A DNA stretch of 31,483 nt from JAAYFJ01 sp964344295 (lineage in GTDB: Bacteria > Bacillota > Clostridia > Tissierellales > Peptoniphilaceae): NCBI GenBank assembly GCA_964344295.1, contig CAYFMR010000013.1, positions 1 to 31,483 on the forward strand, written 5' to 3'. Position numbers and translations under genes: made by a program. Numbering within the stretch: the stretch's first letter is position 1; each line of letters opens with the position of its first letter. Below are positions 8,050 through 15,433 of the stretch, in pieces. The notes below the pieces were generated by a model. The model was not told the origin of the DNA. It made no database searches and saw only the letters and a list, made by a program, of their open reading frames with translations.

Positions 8050-10093
8050 GAAACTCGGAATACTTTTTTTAATCATTGCTCTGCTCTTACCCGCCGCCTT
8101 GCCGGCTTATGCGGAACTCGCACCTGCCGAACAACCGTACAACCTTGCGGGAGATGTGAGGATTCTCGCTCCTGCTACCCTAAATATTAGACCTGGAGAG
8201 CGTAGCACAATCTCTTTTGAAGTGGTGCTTGGTGAAAACCCCAACACTCACGTTATCAAGGGTGTTAATGCCATTAGCGCTGCACCTAATTCCGTCTTTG
8301 TTTTAGGGAATAGCTTTCAATATGGTGGCGAGACCAATAGCGGTTCACGGGAATACAGCTTCGCTATCCAAGCCAGTGATTCTGCCCAAAACACCACCGT
8401 CCCCATCACCATCACTGCTCACATCGATAACTCAAGCGAAACCGTCACCGCCACGGTTAACGTACGGGTACAAGCCGCCACTCCCACCATTACCGTGTCC
8501 CGCACGGATATTGTGCCCTCTAGCCAAGTGAAGGCCGGGGGCAGCTTTACCGCCGGGTTTGAGTTTAAAAATACCGGTAACGCCCCGGTGCGCGACATTA
8601 CCGTGGCGTTGGAGTTGCCGGAAAAACTGGGCATGACCCGCGGTCTTTCCTCCCAAAAGATTTTAAACCTCCCTGCCGGCGGCACAGAGTACATCTCCTT
8701 TGACTTGACCACCGCTCGAGATATGGCTCCCGGACCTTACCAAGTGCCGATGAGCTGGTCTGTAGGTACCGGAGACGGCGCCACCGGCGGCAAGGGCAAT
8801 TTTTCCTTTTATGTCAGCAAAGGCACCGGCCAAGATTCCAGCTTGGCGATCCAAAATTTGGTGGTCCCCTCTGGCGCATTAAGCCGCGGCCAAAACTTTT
8901 CCGTGTCCTTTGATGTGAAAAATGAGGGCAAGGAAAACGCCACCAACGTAGTGGTCAAAGCCGTGCCCGCCGAGGGTAGTGAGTTGGCCGCCCGTTCCGT
9001 CAGCCAACAAAATGTGCCTCTTTTGGCTCCCGGTCAAAGTCGTTCATTTAAATTCGATTTTGGCACTTCCGCCCGAGCACAAAGTACGAACAATTCCATT
9101 CATATCGTCATCGAGTACGAGGACGATACCACCACTCCGGATAAAAAGAAGACCACCGAGCAAACGGTAACCGCTTTTGTGAACGTCCCCGCCAAAGAAG
9201 GGGAAGACGGTCCCATGAGCACGCCGAAGCTCATCATCGATAAGTACACCTTTGAACCACAGCTCGTCCCGGCAGGGTCTACCTTCGATATGACGTTATC
9301 ATTCTTTAATACCAACTCGGCCAAGACAGTGAAAAACATTAAAATTTTCTTGACCAGTAAGGAAAACACGGATCCGACAGCTCCTTCCTCCGGCACGTCC
9401 GTCTTTACGCCCGTGGACAGTTCCAACACGTTCTACATCGATGAGATTCCACCCAAGGGCCACGTGGAAAAGACCATTTCGCTATTTACCATTCCCGATG
9501 CCGTGGCAAAGACTTACGAAATCACCGCCAACTTTGAATACGAAGATGCCGGCAACAATCCCTTTACTGCCACGGAGATCATCGGCGTTCCCGTCATCCA
9601 AGAAAGCAGGCTGGATGTGCAGGAACTCTCCCTGTCCACCGGCGGCGGCTCGGTTCCCATGGGCATACCTGTGTCGCTGGATGTGGACTTTTACAACACT
9701 GGTAAGGTGACCATCTACAACCTGATGGTGAAGGTGGAGGGTGATTTTACCGGCGACGATTTGACGTATTATGTAGGCAATTTTGAAACGGGAGCGACAG
9801 ACCATTTCTCCGCCACCCTCTTTCCCCAAGATATGGGAGAGCAAAAAGGCAAGGTGGTGTTCACGTACGAGGACTCCTCCGGCAATGAGCAGTCCATCGA
9901 AAAAGACTTTAATTTCGAGGTCACCGAACCTCTGCCGGAAGACGAGATGGGAGATAACTTTAACCCCCCCTCCAGTGGACCTTCTATTTGGATCATCATC
10001 CTGATCATCGCCCTGCTCGGCGGTGGCGGCTTCTTCTTCTTCCGTCGTCATAAAAAGAAAAAATTAGAAGAAGGGCTGGAGATCGATGAATAG
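8042..10093 (+). CDS. Secreted membrane-anchored Ig-repeat (CARDB/COG1361-like) protein in an ABC exporter operon
   Basis: Protein of 683 residues. A signal peptide (basic MPKK, hydrophobic core, cleavage near PAYA at 21-24) is followed by a series of beta-rich domains with the recurring 'F-x-N-T/E-G' pattern (FEFKNTGNAP, FDVKNEGKEN, LSFFNTNSAK, VDFYNTGKVT), as in CARDB/COG1361 S-layer-type repeats. One membrane segment lies near 648-666, then a basic RRHKKKK tail anchors it facing outward. It overlaps the ATPase gene by eight bases and the permease gene by eight bases, so the three are coupled. The place in the operon is that of the adaptor MacA, but the fold is different. I infer an extracytoplasmic partner of the exporter; the actual role is unknown. 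ATG at 8042 has AAGGAGG upstream. Confidence 0.85.
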   Translation: MPKKLGILFLIIALLLPAALPAYAELAPAEQPYNLAGDVRILAPATLNIRPGERSTISFEVVLGENPNTHVIKGVNAISAAPNSVFVLGNSFQYGGETNSGSREYSFAIQASDSAQNTTVPITITAHIDNSSETVTATVNVRVQAATPTITVSRTDIVPSSQVKAGGSFTAGFEFKNTGNAPVRDITVALELPEKLGMTRGLSSQKILNLPAGGTEYISFDLTTARDMAPGPYQVPMSWSVGTGDGATGGKGNFSFYVSKGTGQDSSLAIQNLVVPSGALSRGQNFSVSFDVKNEGKENATNVVVKAVPAEGSELAARSVSQQNVPLLAPGQSRSFKFDFGTSARAQSTNNSIHIVIEYEDDTTTPDKKKTTEQTVTAFVNVPAKEGEDGPMSTPKLIIDKYTFEPQLVPAGSTFDMTLSFFNTNSAKTVKNIKIFLTSKENTDPTAPSSGTSVFTPVDSSNTFYIDEIPPKGHVEKTISLFTIPDAVAKTYEITANFEYEDAGNNPFTATEIIGVPVIQESRLDVQELSLSTGGGSVPMGIPVSLDVDFYNTGKVTIYNLMVKVEGDFTGDDLTYYVGNFETGATDHFSATLFPQDMGEQKGKVVFTYEDSSGNEQSIEKDFNFEVTEPLPEDEMGDNFNPPSSGPSIWIIILIIALLGGGGFFFFRRHKKKKLEEGLEIDE

Positions 10094-11420
10094 CCGAGAT
10101 CTGGTGCGCATGGCACTGGGCAATCTCTGGCGCCGTAAGCTCCGCACCTTCCTCACCATTTTGGGTGTGATTATCGGCACCACCTCCATTGTGGTCATGC
10201 TCTCCTTGGGGTTGGGGATGAAGGAGTCCAACCAGCGTATGATCGAAACCTGGGGCGATATCACCCAGATCACTGTCACCCCGCCTGGCGTCTGGGCCGG
10301 AGGCTACGGTATGGGTGGGGGCGAACAGGAGAACAACAATAACAAGCACGTGAAGCTGGATGACCGAGCGCTGGAAAGCTTTCGCATCCTCCCTTCCGTC
10401 GTGGCAGTCACCCCGATAAAAGAAGAGCAGATGACGATTACCTCCGGACGCTACGAGGCTTGGGCCAACGTGAAGGCCGTCTTACCGGAGGCCACGGAAG
10501 CCCTGGGCATTAAGCTCGCCGACGGTCGTTATTTGAAACAAGGCGAGAAAAACGGCGTAATCTTTGGGGGACTGGTATCCTCACAATTTTACAACCCCAA
10601 TTCCCGCAATTACGAGGAAGTGGAGCTAGATCCCATGCGCGACCGATTTAAAATTGGTTTTATGTCTTACGGTATGCCGGATCAGACGCAACAGGATAAG
10701 GCCTTTCCCATTGACGTCGTCGGCGTCACCTCGGATACCAACTGGATGAGTGGGAACGTGGTCTACGTCTCCTTAGATACCTTCGATAAGTGGCAAAAAG
10801 AAAAGCCCAAGGATCCCTACGCCTCCGGACAAGACGGCCAAAGGCGTAGCAAAAAAGAATACGAACGGGCCATTGTCAAGATTGATGACGTGAAAAACGT
10901 GGAGTACATGAGCCAATACCTCAAGGACTTGGGTTACAACACCTACTCCCTCCAAGACGAGGCCAAAGAATTTGAAAAGAGTACCAACATCGTCCAAGCG
11001 ATTTTGGGCGGTATCGGCGGCATCTCTCTGTTGGTAGCTGCCATCGGCATCACCAACACCATGATCATGTCCATCTACGAGCGCACCAAGGAAATCGGCA
11101 TCATGAAGGTCATCGGCGCCGCCATTCATGACATCAAGAAGCTGTTCTTAGTCGAAGCGGCCTTTATCGGCTTAGCCGGCGGCATGTTGGGGGCTCTCCT
11201 CTCCCTAGGCATTTCCGCCATCCTCAATGTCTTGGCCGGCAACGCCTTAGGCGCTGACATGGCTGATATGGGCATGGAAAGCATTCGCATTTCCGTTGTT
11301 CCTCTGTGGCTTGTGCTAACCGCCTTGGTCTTTAGTGCCATGATCGGCCTCATTGCCGGGTACTTGCCGGCACGCCGTGCCATGAAGCTCTCGGCCTTGG
11401 AAGCCATCCGCACGGAATAA
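10086..11420 (+). CDS. ABC transporter permease, MacB/FtsX family
   Basis: Membrane subunit of 444 residues with the four-helix MacB layout: one N-terminal helix (about 20-45) after the amphipathic LVRMALGNLWRRKLRT motif, a large extracytoplasmic domain (about 50-300), and three C-terminal helices (about 310-335, 355-385, 405-430). Between the last helices are the family motif IYERTKEIGIMKVIGA, which contacts the ATPase, and the end PARRAMKLSALEAIR. These transporters couple ATP use in the cytosol to movements outside the membrane and usually export peptides, lipids or drugs. Last gene of the operon; a terminator follows. Confidence 0.93.
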   Translation: MNSRDLVRMALGNLWRRKLRTFLTILGVIIGTTSIVVMLSLGLGMKESNQRMIETWGDITQITVTPPGVWAGGYGMGGGEQENNNNKHVKLDDRALESFRILPSVVAVTPIKEEQMTITSGRYEAWANVKAVLPEATEALGIKLADGRYLKQGEKNGVIFGGLVSSQFYNPNSRNYEEVELDPMRDRFKIGFMSYGMPDQTQQDKAFPIDVVGVTSDTNWMSGNVVYVSLDTFDKWQKEKPKDPYASGQDGQRRSKKEYERAIVKIDDVKNVEYMSQYLKDLGYNTYSLQDEAKEFEKSTNIVQAILGGIGGISLLVAAIGITNTMIMSIYERTKEIGIMKVIGAAIHDIKKLFLVEAAFIGLAGGMLGALLSLGISAILNVLAGNALGADMADMGMESIRISVVPLWLVLTALVFSAMIGLIAGYLPARRAMKLSALEAIRTE

Positions 11421-11429
11421 ATCACATGG

Positions 11430-11459
11430 ACTGTACCGAACTTTCGGTACAGTTTTTTT
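11430..11459 (+). terminator. Rho-independent terminator of the ABC exporter operon
   Basis: Perfect 10-bp stem (ACTGTACCGA against TCGGTACAGT) with a 4-base loop and seven T residues (11453-11459), starting nine bases after the permease stop. Confidence 0.92.
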
Positions 11460-11493
11460 CTGCCCGTACATCACATCGCCTTCTCCGCCATGG

Positions 11494-11499
11494 TATAAT
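11494..11499 (+). promoter_or_regulatory. Extended -10 promoter of the nuclease gene
   Basis: TGGTATAAT is an extended -10 with the consensus hexamer; the -35 region (TCACAT) is poor. It stands 34 bases before the ATG at 11534, after the terminator of the previous operon. Confidence 0.6.
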
Positions 11500-11533
11500 G
11501 GTCTTCACAACGAACACTTTGAAAGGAGTTTTT

Positions 11534-12700
11534 ATGAAACGAACAACCCAAAGAACTTTAAGCCTGTGGCTGGTCATGGCCTTTCTGCTCAATTTTTTGC
11601 CCCTGCCGGTCGCTGCCGAACCGGCTGTTGCTGAGCTGCCACCGGTGCGCTTGTGGATCCACGGATCCTTTGTCCAAACCGACGTGGACCCACTCATTGA
11701 AAATTCTCGCACTTTGGTCCCCTTGCGAGTGATCTCCGAAAATTTGGGCGTCCCCGTGGAATGGGTACAAGAGAGTCAACAAGTCATCTTGCACCACCAG
11801 GAAAGCCCCATCACTTTTACCTTAAATAAGCCGTCCTACGTGCAAAACGGTGAAACTCACGCCCTAGACGTGGCGCCGAAGCTCTTTGCCGATCGCACCA
11901 TGGTGCCCTTGCGCGCCATTGCCGAGGTCTTTTCACAACCGGTGGATTGGGACAATGACGGCCGTGTGGCCATTGTCGGCGAAGGCTATGTTCCTGCCAA
12001 CAACCCGCTGGAGCAAGTCTTTGAAGCCGCCCAAGTGGTTTCGGTGGTTGATGGCGATACCCTCATCGTCGACCGCGGTCACGGTGCAGAGCGACTGCGT
12101 CTGATCCTGGTAGATACGCCGGAAACCGTTCACCCCAACAAAGGCGTTCAACCTTTTGGTCCCGAGGCTTCCGCTTACACCACCAACGCCCTCACCGGCC
12201 GCACGGTGTATTTGGAAAAGGACGTATCGGAAACGGACCGCTACCAGCGCCTCCTGCGTTACGTCTGGTTGGAACGTCCTTCCTCTGCCACTCCCACGGT
12301 GGACGAAATGCGTACCAAACTCTTTAACGCCCAGTTGTTGCTGGCAGGGATGGCCACCGTTGCTGTGTTCCCCCCGGATGTGAAGTATCGCGATGCCTTT
12401 GACGTCTTTGCCGAGGAAGCGCGCCTGGCCAACGCCGGGTTGTGGTCTCTGGGTACCTCACCCGCTGACACACCGAGTCCCTCGCCGGCTCCTTTGGAAC
12501 AAGGTGGCGTCGCTCCCGCCGTACAGGATCGCCAACCGGCCTGGCAACAAGCCGATGGTCGCATTATCGCCAACAAGAACTCCATGGTCTATCACCTACC
12601 CGGTGGACGAGATTATCGTAAAGTTTTGGCCAAAAATGCCCTCTTCTTTAACACAGAAGCAGAAGCCCAAGCCGCCGGCTTCCGCCGTGCTCAACAGTAA
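11534..12700 (+). CDS. Secreted thermonuclease with copper-amine-oxidase-N-like stalk and C-terminal motif
   Basis: Extracellular protein of 388 residues in three parts. A signal peptide (1-28) leads to a copper amine oxidase N-terminal-like (PF07833) domain, about 38-150, with its two repeats (RTLVPLRVISENLG, RTMVPLRAIAEVF). A staphylococcal nuclease-like domain follows, about 165-307, with the residues known for S. aureus nuclease: DGDT (Asp175), RLILVDTPE (Arg189, Asp194, Glu197) and DRYQR (Arg239), so it should be active, calcium-dependent and cut DNA and RNA. After a Pro/Ser linker comes a 47-residue end with NKNSMVYHLPGGRDY, like the motif at the C-terminus of some Bacillus nucleases, where a Cys usually stands where this one has Gly. 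ATG at 11534 has AAAGGAG at good spacing. Monocistronic. Confidence 0.9.
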   Translation: MKRTTQRTLSLWLVMAFLLNFLPLPVAAEPAVAELPPVRLWIHGSFVQTDVDPLIENSRTLVPLRVISENLGVPVEWVQESQQVILHHQESPITFTLNKPSYVQNGETHALDVAPKLFADRTMVPLRAIAEVFSQPVDWDNDGRVAIVGEGYVPANNPLEQVFEAAQVVSVVDGDTLIVDRGHGAERLRLILVDTPETVHPNKGVQPFGPEASAYTTNALTGRTVYLEKDVSETDRYQRLLRYVWLERPSSATPTVDEMRTKLFNAQLLLAGMATVAVFPPDVKYRDAFDVFAEEARLANAGLWSLGTSPADTPSPSPAPLEQGGVAPAVQDRQPAWQQADGRIIANKNSMVYHLPGGRDYRKVLAKNALFFNTEAEAQAAGFRRAQQ

Positions 12701-12722
12701 ACGAAACGTGCTATGCAACGAC

Positions 12723-12764
12723 AAAAGCCCTGATGTCATCAGTCAAAGAGACATCAGGGCTTTT
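12723..12764 (+). terminator. Rho-independent terminator of the nuclease gene
   Basis: Perfect 15-bp stem (AAAAGCCCTGATGTC against GACATCAGGGCTTTT) with a 12-base loop. Symmetric A and T flanks let it work on both strands. Confidence 0.9.
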
Positions 12765-13064
12765 ACCATAGCGTTTTTTGCAGGCCATCCCATTTTGTGG
12801 AAACGTTTTCCCATGCCGCCATGGGGCAACGGTTGCCGGCCTGTTTCATCCATCTCCTACTTCGCGAGAAGATGGAATCAGTACCGACGCTGACGCGCTC
12901 CTTAGCCGTTAAATCGCCCTAGGCTGCCCACACGTTCCGGCACATCCCGGACTTATCATGGTGCCCTTTGCTGTCGACCGCAGGTTCACCATCGGGCCCT
13001 CTCGTTGCCATGTCCGTCGACTTCGTTCTCTGCGCCCAGCTTCCCCTTCTCACTCTTGTCACAC
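12765..13064 (-). mobile_element. Possible 5' fragment of a group II intron (domain I region), no ORF
   Basis: About 300 bases without a credible gene. On the minus strand it begins GTGTGACAAG, which fits the GUGYG 5' end of group II introns, and it begins right after the TTTTA run of the terminator at 13067-13098. Insertion behind terminator stems is the known habit of group IIC introns. The stretch is rich in short complementary segments (for example GGCAC/GTGCC near 12930-12957) and GNRA-like loops. No reverse transcriptase and no domain V are present, so it would be a truncated remnant. I could not match the sequence to a named intron class; another structured RNA is possible. Confidence 0.3.
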
Positions 13065-13066
13065 TA

Positions 13067-13098
13067 AAACACCCTGCAACTTTCGCTGCAGGGTGTTT
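13067..13098 (-). terminator. Terminator after the ykvI-like remnant
   Basis: Perfect 12-bp stem (AAACACCCTGCA against TGCAGGGTGTTT) with an 8-base loop. On the minus strand it continues into TTTTA. It lies 62 bases after the stop of the remnant gene and directly borders the candidate intron fragment. Confidence 0.8.
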
Positions 13099-13160
13099 GG
13101 GCGCCAGGATCTTCCTAGCGTCCCTGACCTTGTTCTCTCGTGAACAAATCGAACTATCCA

Positions 13161-13796
13161 TTAAAGGTGTGTTGCCATCTCTCGATTGCGACGTCGTAAA
13201 TTCTTGGTTCCCAGAATCCATAACGGCAAGATGACAAAGAGCCAGTTGAAGATACCTAAATATTTATAGGCCACCGTAATGACCCACATTAATCCCAAAG
13301 TCGAAACGGCGTAGCAGATCAACAGGGAACCTGCACTGATAATGGCCTTTTTCTTTAAGGGATTTCCCATTTTCTTGAACATATAAGGTTCAATACGACG
13401 CAATAAGCCAAAGGTGGTGCCCACAGCTGTGGTGGTCAGTGCCAAGAACAGTAAGACGGGGTAGAGCACGCTAAGGGCTTTAATGTTCAGTTGGTTGACG
13501 ACATAGACGGTCGGTAGTGTGCGTGTCGATTCATCCATGTAGATGCCCGGCATTTGTGAGAAGATGAGTAAGCAGATACCCAACAACATCACGATGTTTA
13601 AGATGGCACCTAAAATGACGGCTCCTTTGGATTCGTTCCTTGTCTTACCACCTTCAAAAGAAGCGGTAAATCCAGCGATGACACTCGCTTGGAATCCGGC
13701 ATAGGTTAGAGCCCACAACAGGGAGTTACCAAAGTTCGCTTTGACGACTTCGCTGGTTCCCTGTACACATCCGGTTTCTTGAAGTTTTTTGGTGTT
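13161..13796 (-). pseudogene. Remnant of a YkvI-like membrane protein gene
   Basis: An open frame of 211 codons (TGA at 13797-13799 above it) encodes the C-terminal half of a membrane protein that looks like the YkvI family (COG3949): ALTYAGFQ, LPTVYVVNQLN, LLFLALTTTAVGTTFGL and the terminal hydrophobic pairs. Family members are about 340 residues long, so some five N-terminal helices are missing. A second frame shows a decayed beginning: AGGAGG at 13842-13847, seven bases, then ACG at 13832-13834 where ATG would be expected. That frame runs to an A6 tract near 13785-13790, where a one-base shift would join it to the open frame. The family's function is not known. A TTG at 13718 could start a short product, but it lacks a ribosome binding site. 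Confidence 0.6.
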
Positions 13797-13834
13797 TCAC
13801 GCATTATTGGCGGTAGATCGTCCTCCCTTTCCGT

Positions 13835-14026
13835 TTTTAAGCCTCCTGCAGACTTCAAGGACTAAAGACCTGCTTTTAAAAATCCCGTTTCACTTCTTGG
13901 TAATCAGGTAACGATTCGACCTTTCGCACCCTTTTTGTGTGATTTTTCTCCAGGATGCTCCCTACTTTTCATCCCTCGGCGCTTAAAAGGTTCCATTTGG
14001 TCTGTGCCTCACCATTTTGCCCCATA
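13835..14026 (-). other. Orphan structured leader upstream of the ykvI-like remnant
   Basis: About 190 bases without a gene between the rplQ terminator and the decayed start of the ykvI remnant. Read on the minus strand it shows paired segments (GGATG/CATCC around AAAAGTAGGGAG; GGGTGCGAAAGG; GCAG/CTGC around TTTAGTCCTTGAAG) and ends at an AGGAGG. TCCT (about 13860) could pair with AGGA of the ribosome binding site, and the GCAG/CTGC hairpin would compete with this. It looks like a translational riboswitch-type leader, but I could not fit it to lysine, T-box, SAM, TPP, cobalamin, Mn or Mg classes. Confidence 0.3.
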
Positions 14027-14061
14027 AAAAAACTCTCACCTTCTTTCGGTGAGAGTTTTTT
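14027..14061 (-). terminator. Rho-independent terminator of the S10-spc-alpha operon
   Basis: Perfect 14-bp stem (AAAAAACTCTCACC against GGTGAGAGTTTTTT) with a 7-base loop, 11 bases after the rplQ stop. A T-run follows on the minus strand. It marks the end of the ribosomal transcript. Confidence 0.93.
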
Positions 14062-14071
14062 GGTTTTTTGA

Positions 14072-14413
14072 TTAGACTAGCTCTAAAATAGCCATTTCAG
14101 CTCCGTCTCCGCGACGGGGGCCGATTTTTAATACGCGTGTATAGCCACCGTTTCGATCACTGTATTGAGGTGCAATTTCTTCAAACAGTTTCGTAACGAC
14201 AGTTTCATCATAAATGTATGCTAAGGCGCGACGTCTTGCACTCAGATCACCCTTTTTGCCTAGGGTAATCATCTTTTCCGTCATGCGGCTAGCTTCTTTG
14301 GCACGAGTGACGGTGGTGACAATGCGACCTTCACTGAGTAGTGAAGTGACCATGTTTCTCAGCATTGCATTTCTGTGTGCCGTCGGCCGTCCCAATTTTC
14401 TTTGCCATGCCAT
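14072..14413 (-). CDS. rplQ: 50S ribosomal protein L17
   Basis: Protein of 113 residues in the large subunit. The family start MAWQRKLGRPTAHRNAMLRNM is clear, and the length is normal for the short Firmicute form. L17 sits near the peptide exit tunnel. It follows rpoA by 15 bases, the classical end of the alpha operon, and a strong terminator follows. The ATG at 14413 has AAAAGGAGGGG upstream. In many Clostridia the energy-coupling factor genes, truA, rplM and rpsI come next; here the operon stops. Confidence 0.98.
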   Translation of the reverse strand: MAWQRKLGRPTAHRNAMLRNMVTSLLSEGRIVTTVTRAKEASRMTEKMITLGKKGDLSARRRALAYIYDETVVTKLFEEIAPQYSDRNGGYTRVLKIGPRRGDGAEMAILELV

Positions 14414-14428
14414 CGCTATCCCCTCCTT

Positions 14429-15379
14429 TTAGGCTTCTTCATTTTTGCTTAGGCTCAATCCCAGTTCAGCCAATTTGTTTTGGACTTCTTCCAGTGATTT
14501 TTTGCCTAGATTGCGGACTTTCATCATGTCCTCTTCCGTTCTTTGTGTCAGTTCTTCCACGGTGTTGATGCCGGCTCGTTTGAGGCAGTTATAGCTACGG
14601 ACGCTCAGATCCAGTTCTTCGACGTTCATTTCGAGCACTTTTTCTTTTTTATCTTCTTCTTTTTCGACCATGACATCCATTTCGGATACGTGGTCAGTGA
14701 GCCCGATAAACAGGTTTAAGTGTTCTGTCATGATCTTGGCCGCCAGGGATAGTGCTTCATCTGCTGGCATCGATCCGTCGGTTTCCACGTCAAGGGTTAA
14801 ACGGTCGTAGTCAGTTCTCTGTCCTACACGAGTGTTTTCCACGTACCAGTTGGCTCGTTTCACAGGTGTGAAATCGGAATCAATGGGGATGGAACCTACG
14901 ACGATTTGTTCATCTTTTTTCTTTTCCGCCGATTCATAGCCTCGGCCACGGACCAGGATTAGTTCCATGTAGAGTTTGCCATCTTCGTTTAAGGTGGCAA
15001 TGTGGTGATCGGGGTTGATGATTTCCACGTCTACTCCCGTGATGATATCAGAGGCTTTGACTTCTGCAGGCCCTTTCACATCAATAATCATGTTTTGAGG
15101 GTCTTCCACGTGCATTTTAGCCACGAGTCCTTTAAGGTTTAAGATGATTTCCGGTACGTCTTCATAGCATCCAGGAATCGCTGCAAATTCATGCTCCACT
15201 CCACGAATGTTGATGGAGCTGACTGCCGCACCCGGCAGTGAGGATAGCAAAATCCTACGCAACGAGGAACCAATGGTAATGCCATAGCCGGATTCCAATG
15301 GTTCGACGACAAATCGTCCCTTTTTCCCGTCTTCACTGAGTTCCAGAGTTTCGATGTGCGGTTTTTCAATTTCAATCAT
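14429..15379 (-). CDS. rpoA: DNA-directed RNA polymerase subunit alpha
   Basis: Protein of 316 residues that nucleates assembly of RNA polymerase. The N-terminal dimerisation domain (about 1-230) shows the PLESGYGITIGSSLRRILLSSLPG motif region and GAAV; an acidic, lysine-rich linker (EKEEDKKEKV) leads to the C-terminal DNA and activator binding domain (about 245-310) with SVRSYNCLKRAGINT and RNLGKKSL. Length is normal for Firmicutes. It lies between rpsD (54-base gap) and rplQ in the alpha operon. The start has GGAGG about ten bases upstream. Confidence 0.98.
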   Translation of the reverse strand: MIEIEKPHIETLELSEDGKKGRFVVEPLESGYGITIGSSLRRILLSSLPGAAVSSINIRGVEHEFAAIPGCYEDVPEIILNLKGLVAKMHVEDPQNMIIDVKGPAEVKASDIITGVDVEIINPDHHIATLNEDGKLYMELILVRGRGYESAEKKKDEQIVVGSIPIDSDFTPVKRANWYVENTRVGQRTDYDRLTLDVETDGSMPADEALSLAAKIMTEHLNLFIGLTDHVSEMDVMVEKEEDKKEKVLEMNVEELDLSVRSYNCLKRAGINTVEELTQRTEEDMMKVRNLGKKSLEEVQNKLAELGLSLSKNEEA

Positions 15380-15433
15380 GAAATTTCACCCTCCTTAATC
15401 TACAAGGTTTTGCATACGAGGGATCACCTAGGA

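Noticed and set aside
12919..13221. Minus-strand frame of 100 codons in the intergenic stretch
   Set aside because: It crosses the ykvI stop and a strong terminator; the composition is random and no start site is present.
13848..14026. A lysine riboswitch or T-box leader before the ykvI remnant
   Set aside because: AAGTA and GGAGAAA pieces resemble parts of a lysine riboswitch, but the conserved GCCGAAG and GACTGTC parts are missing; no T-box GGTGG antiterminator is present.
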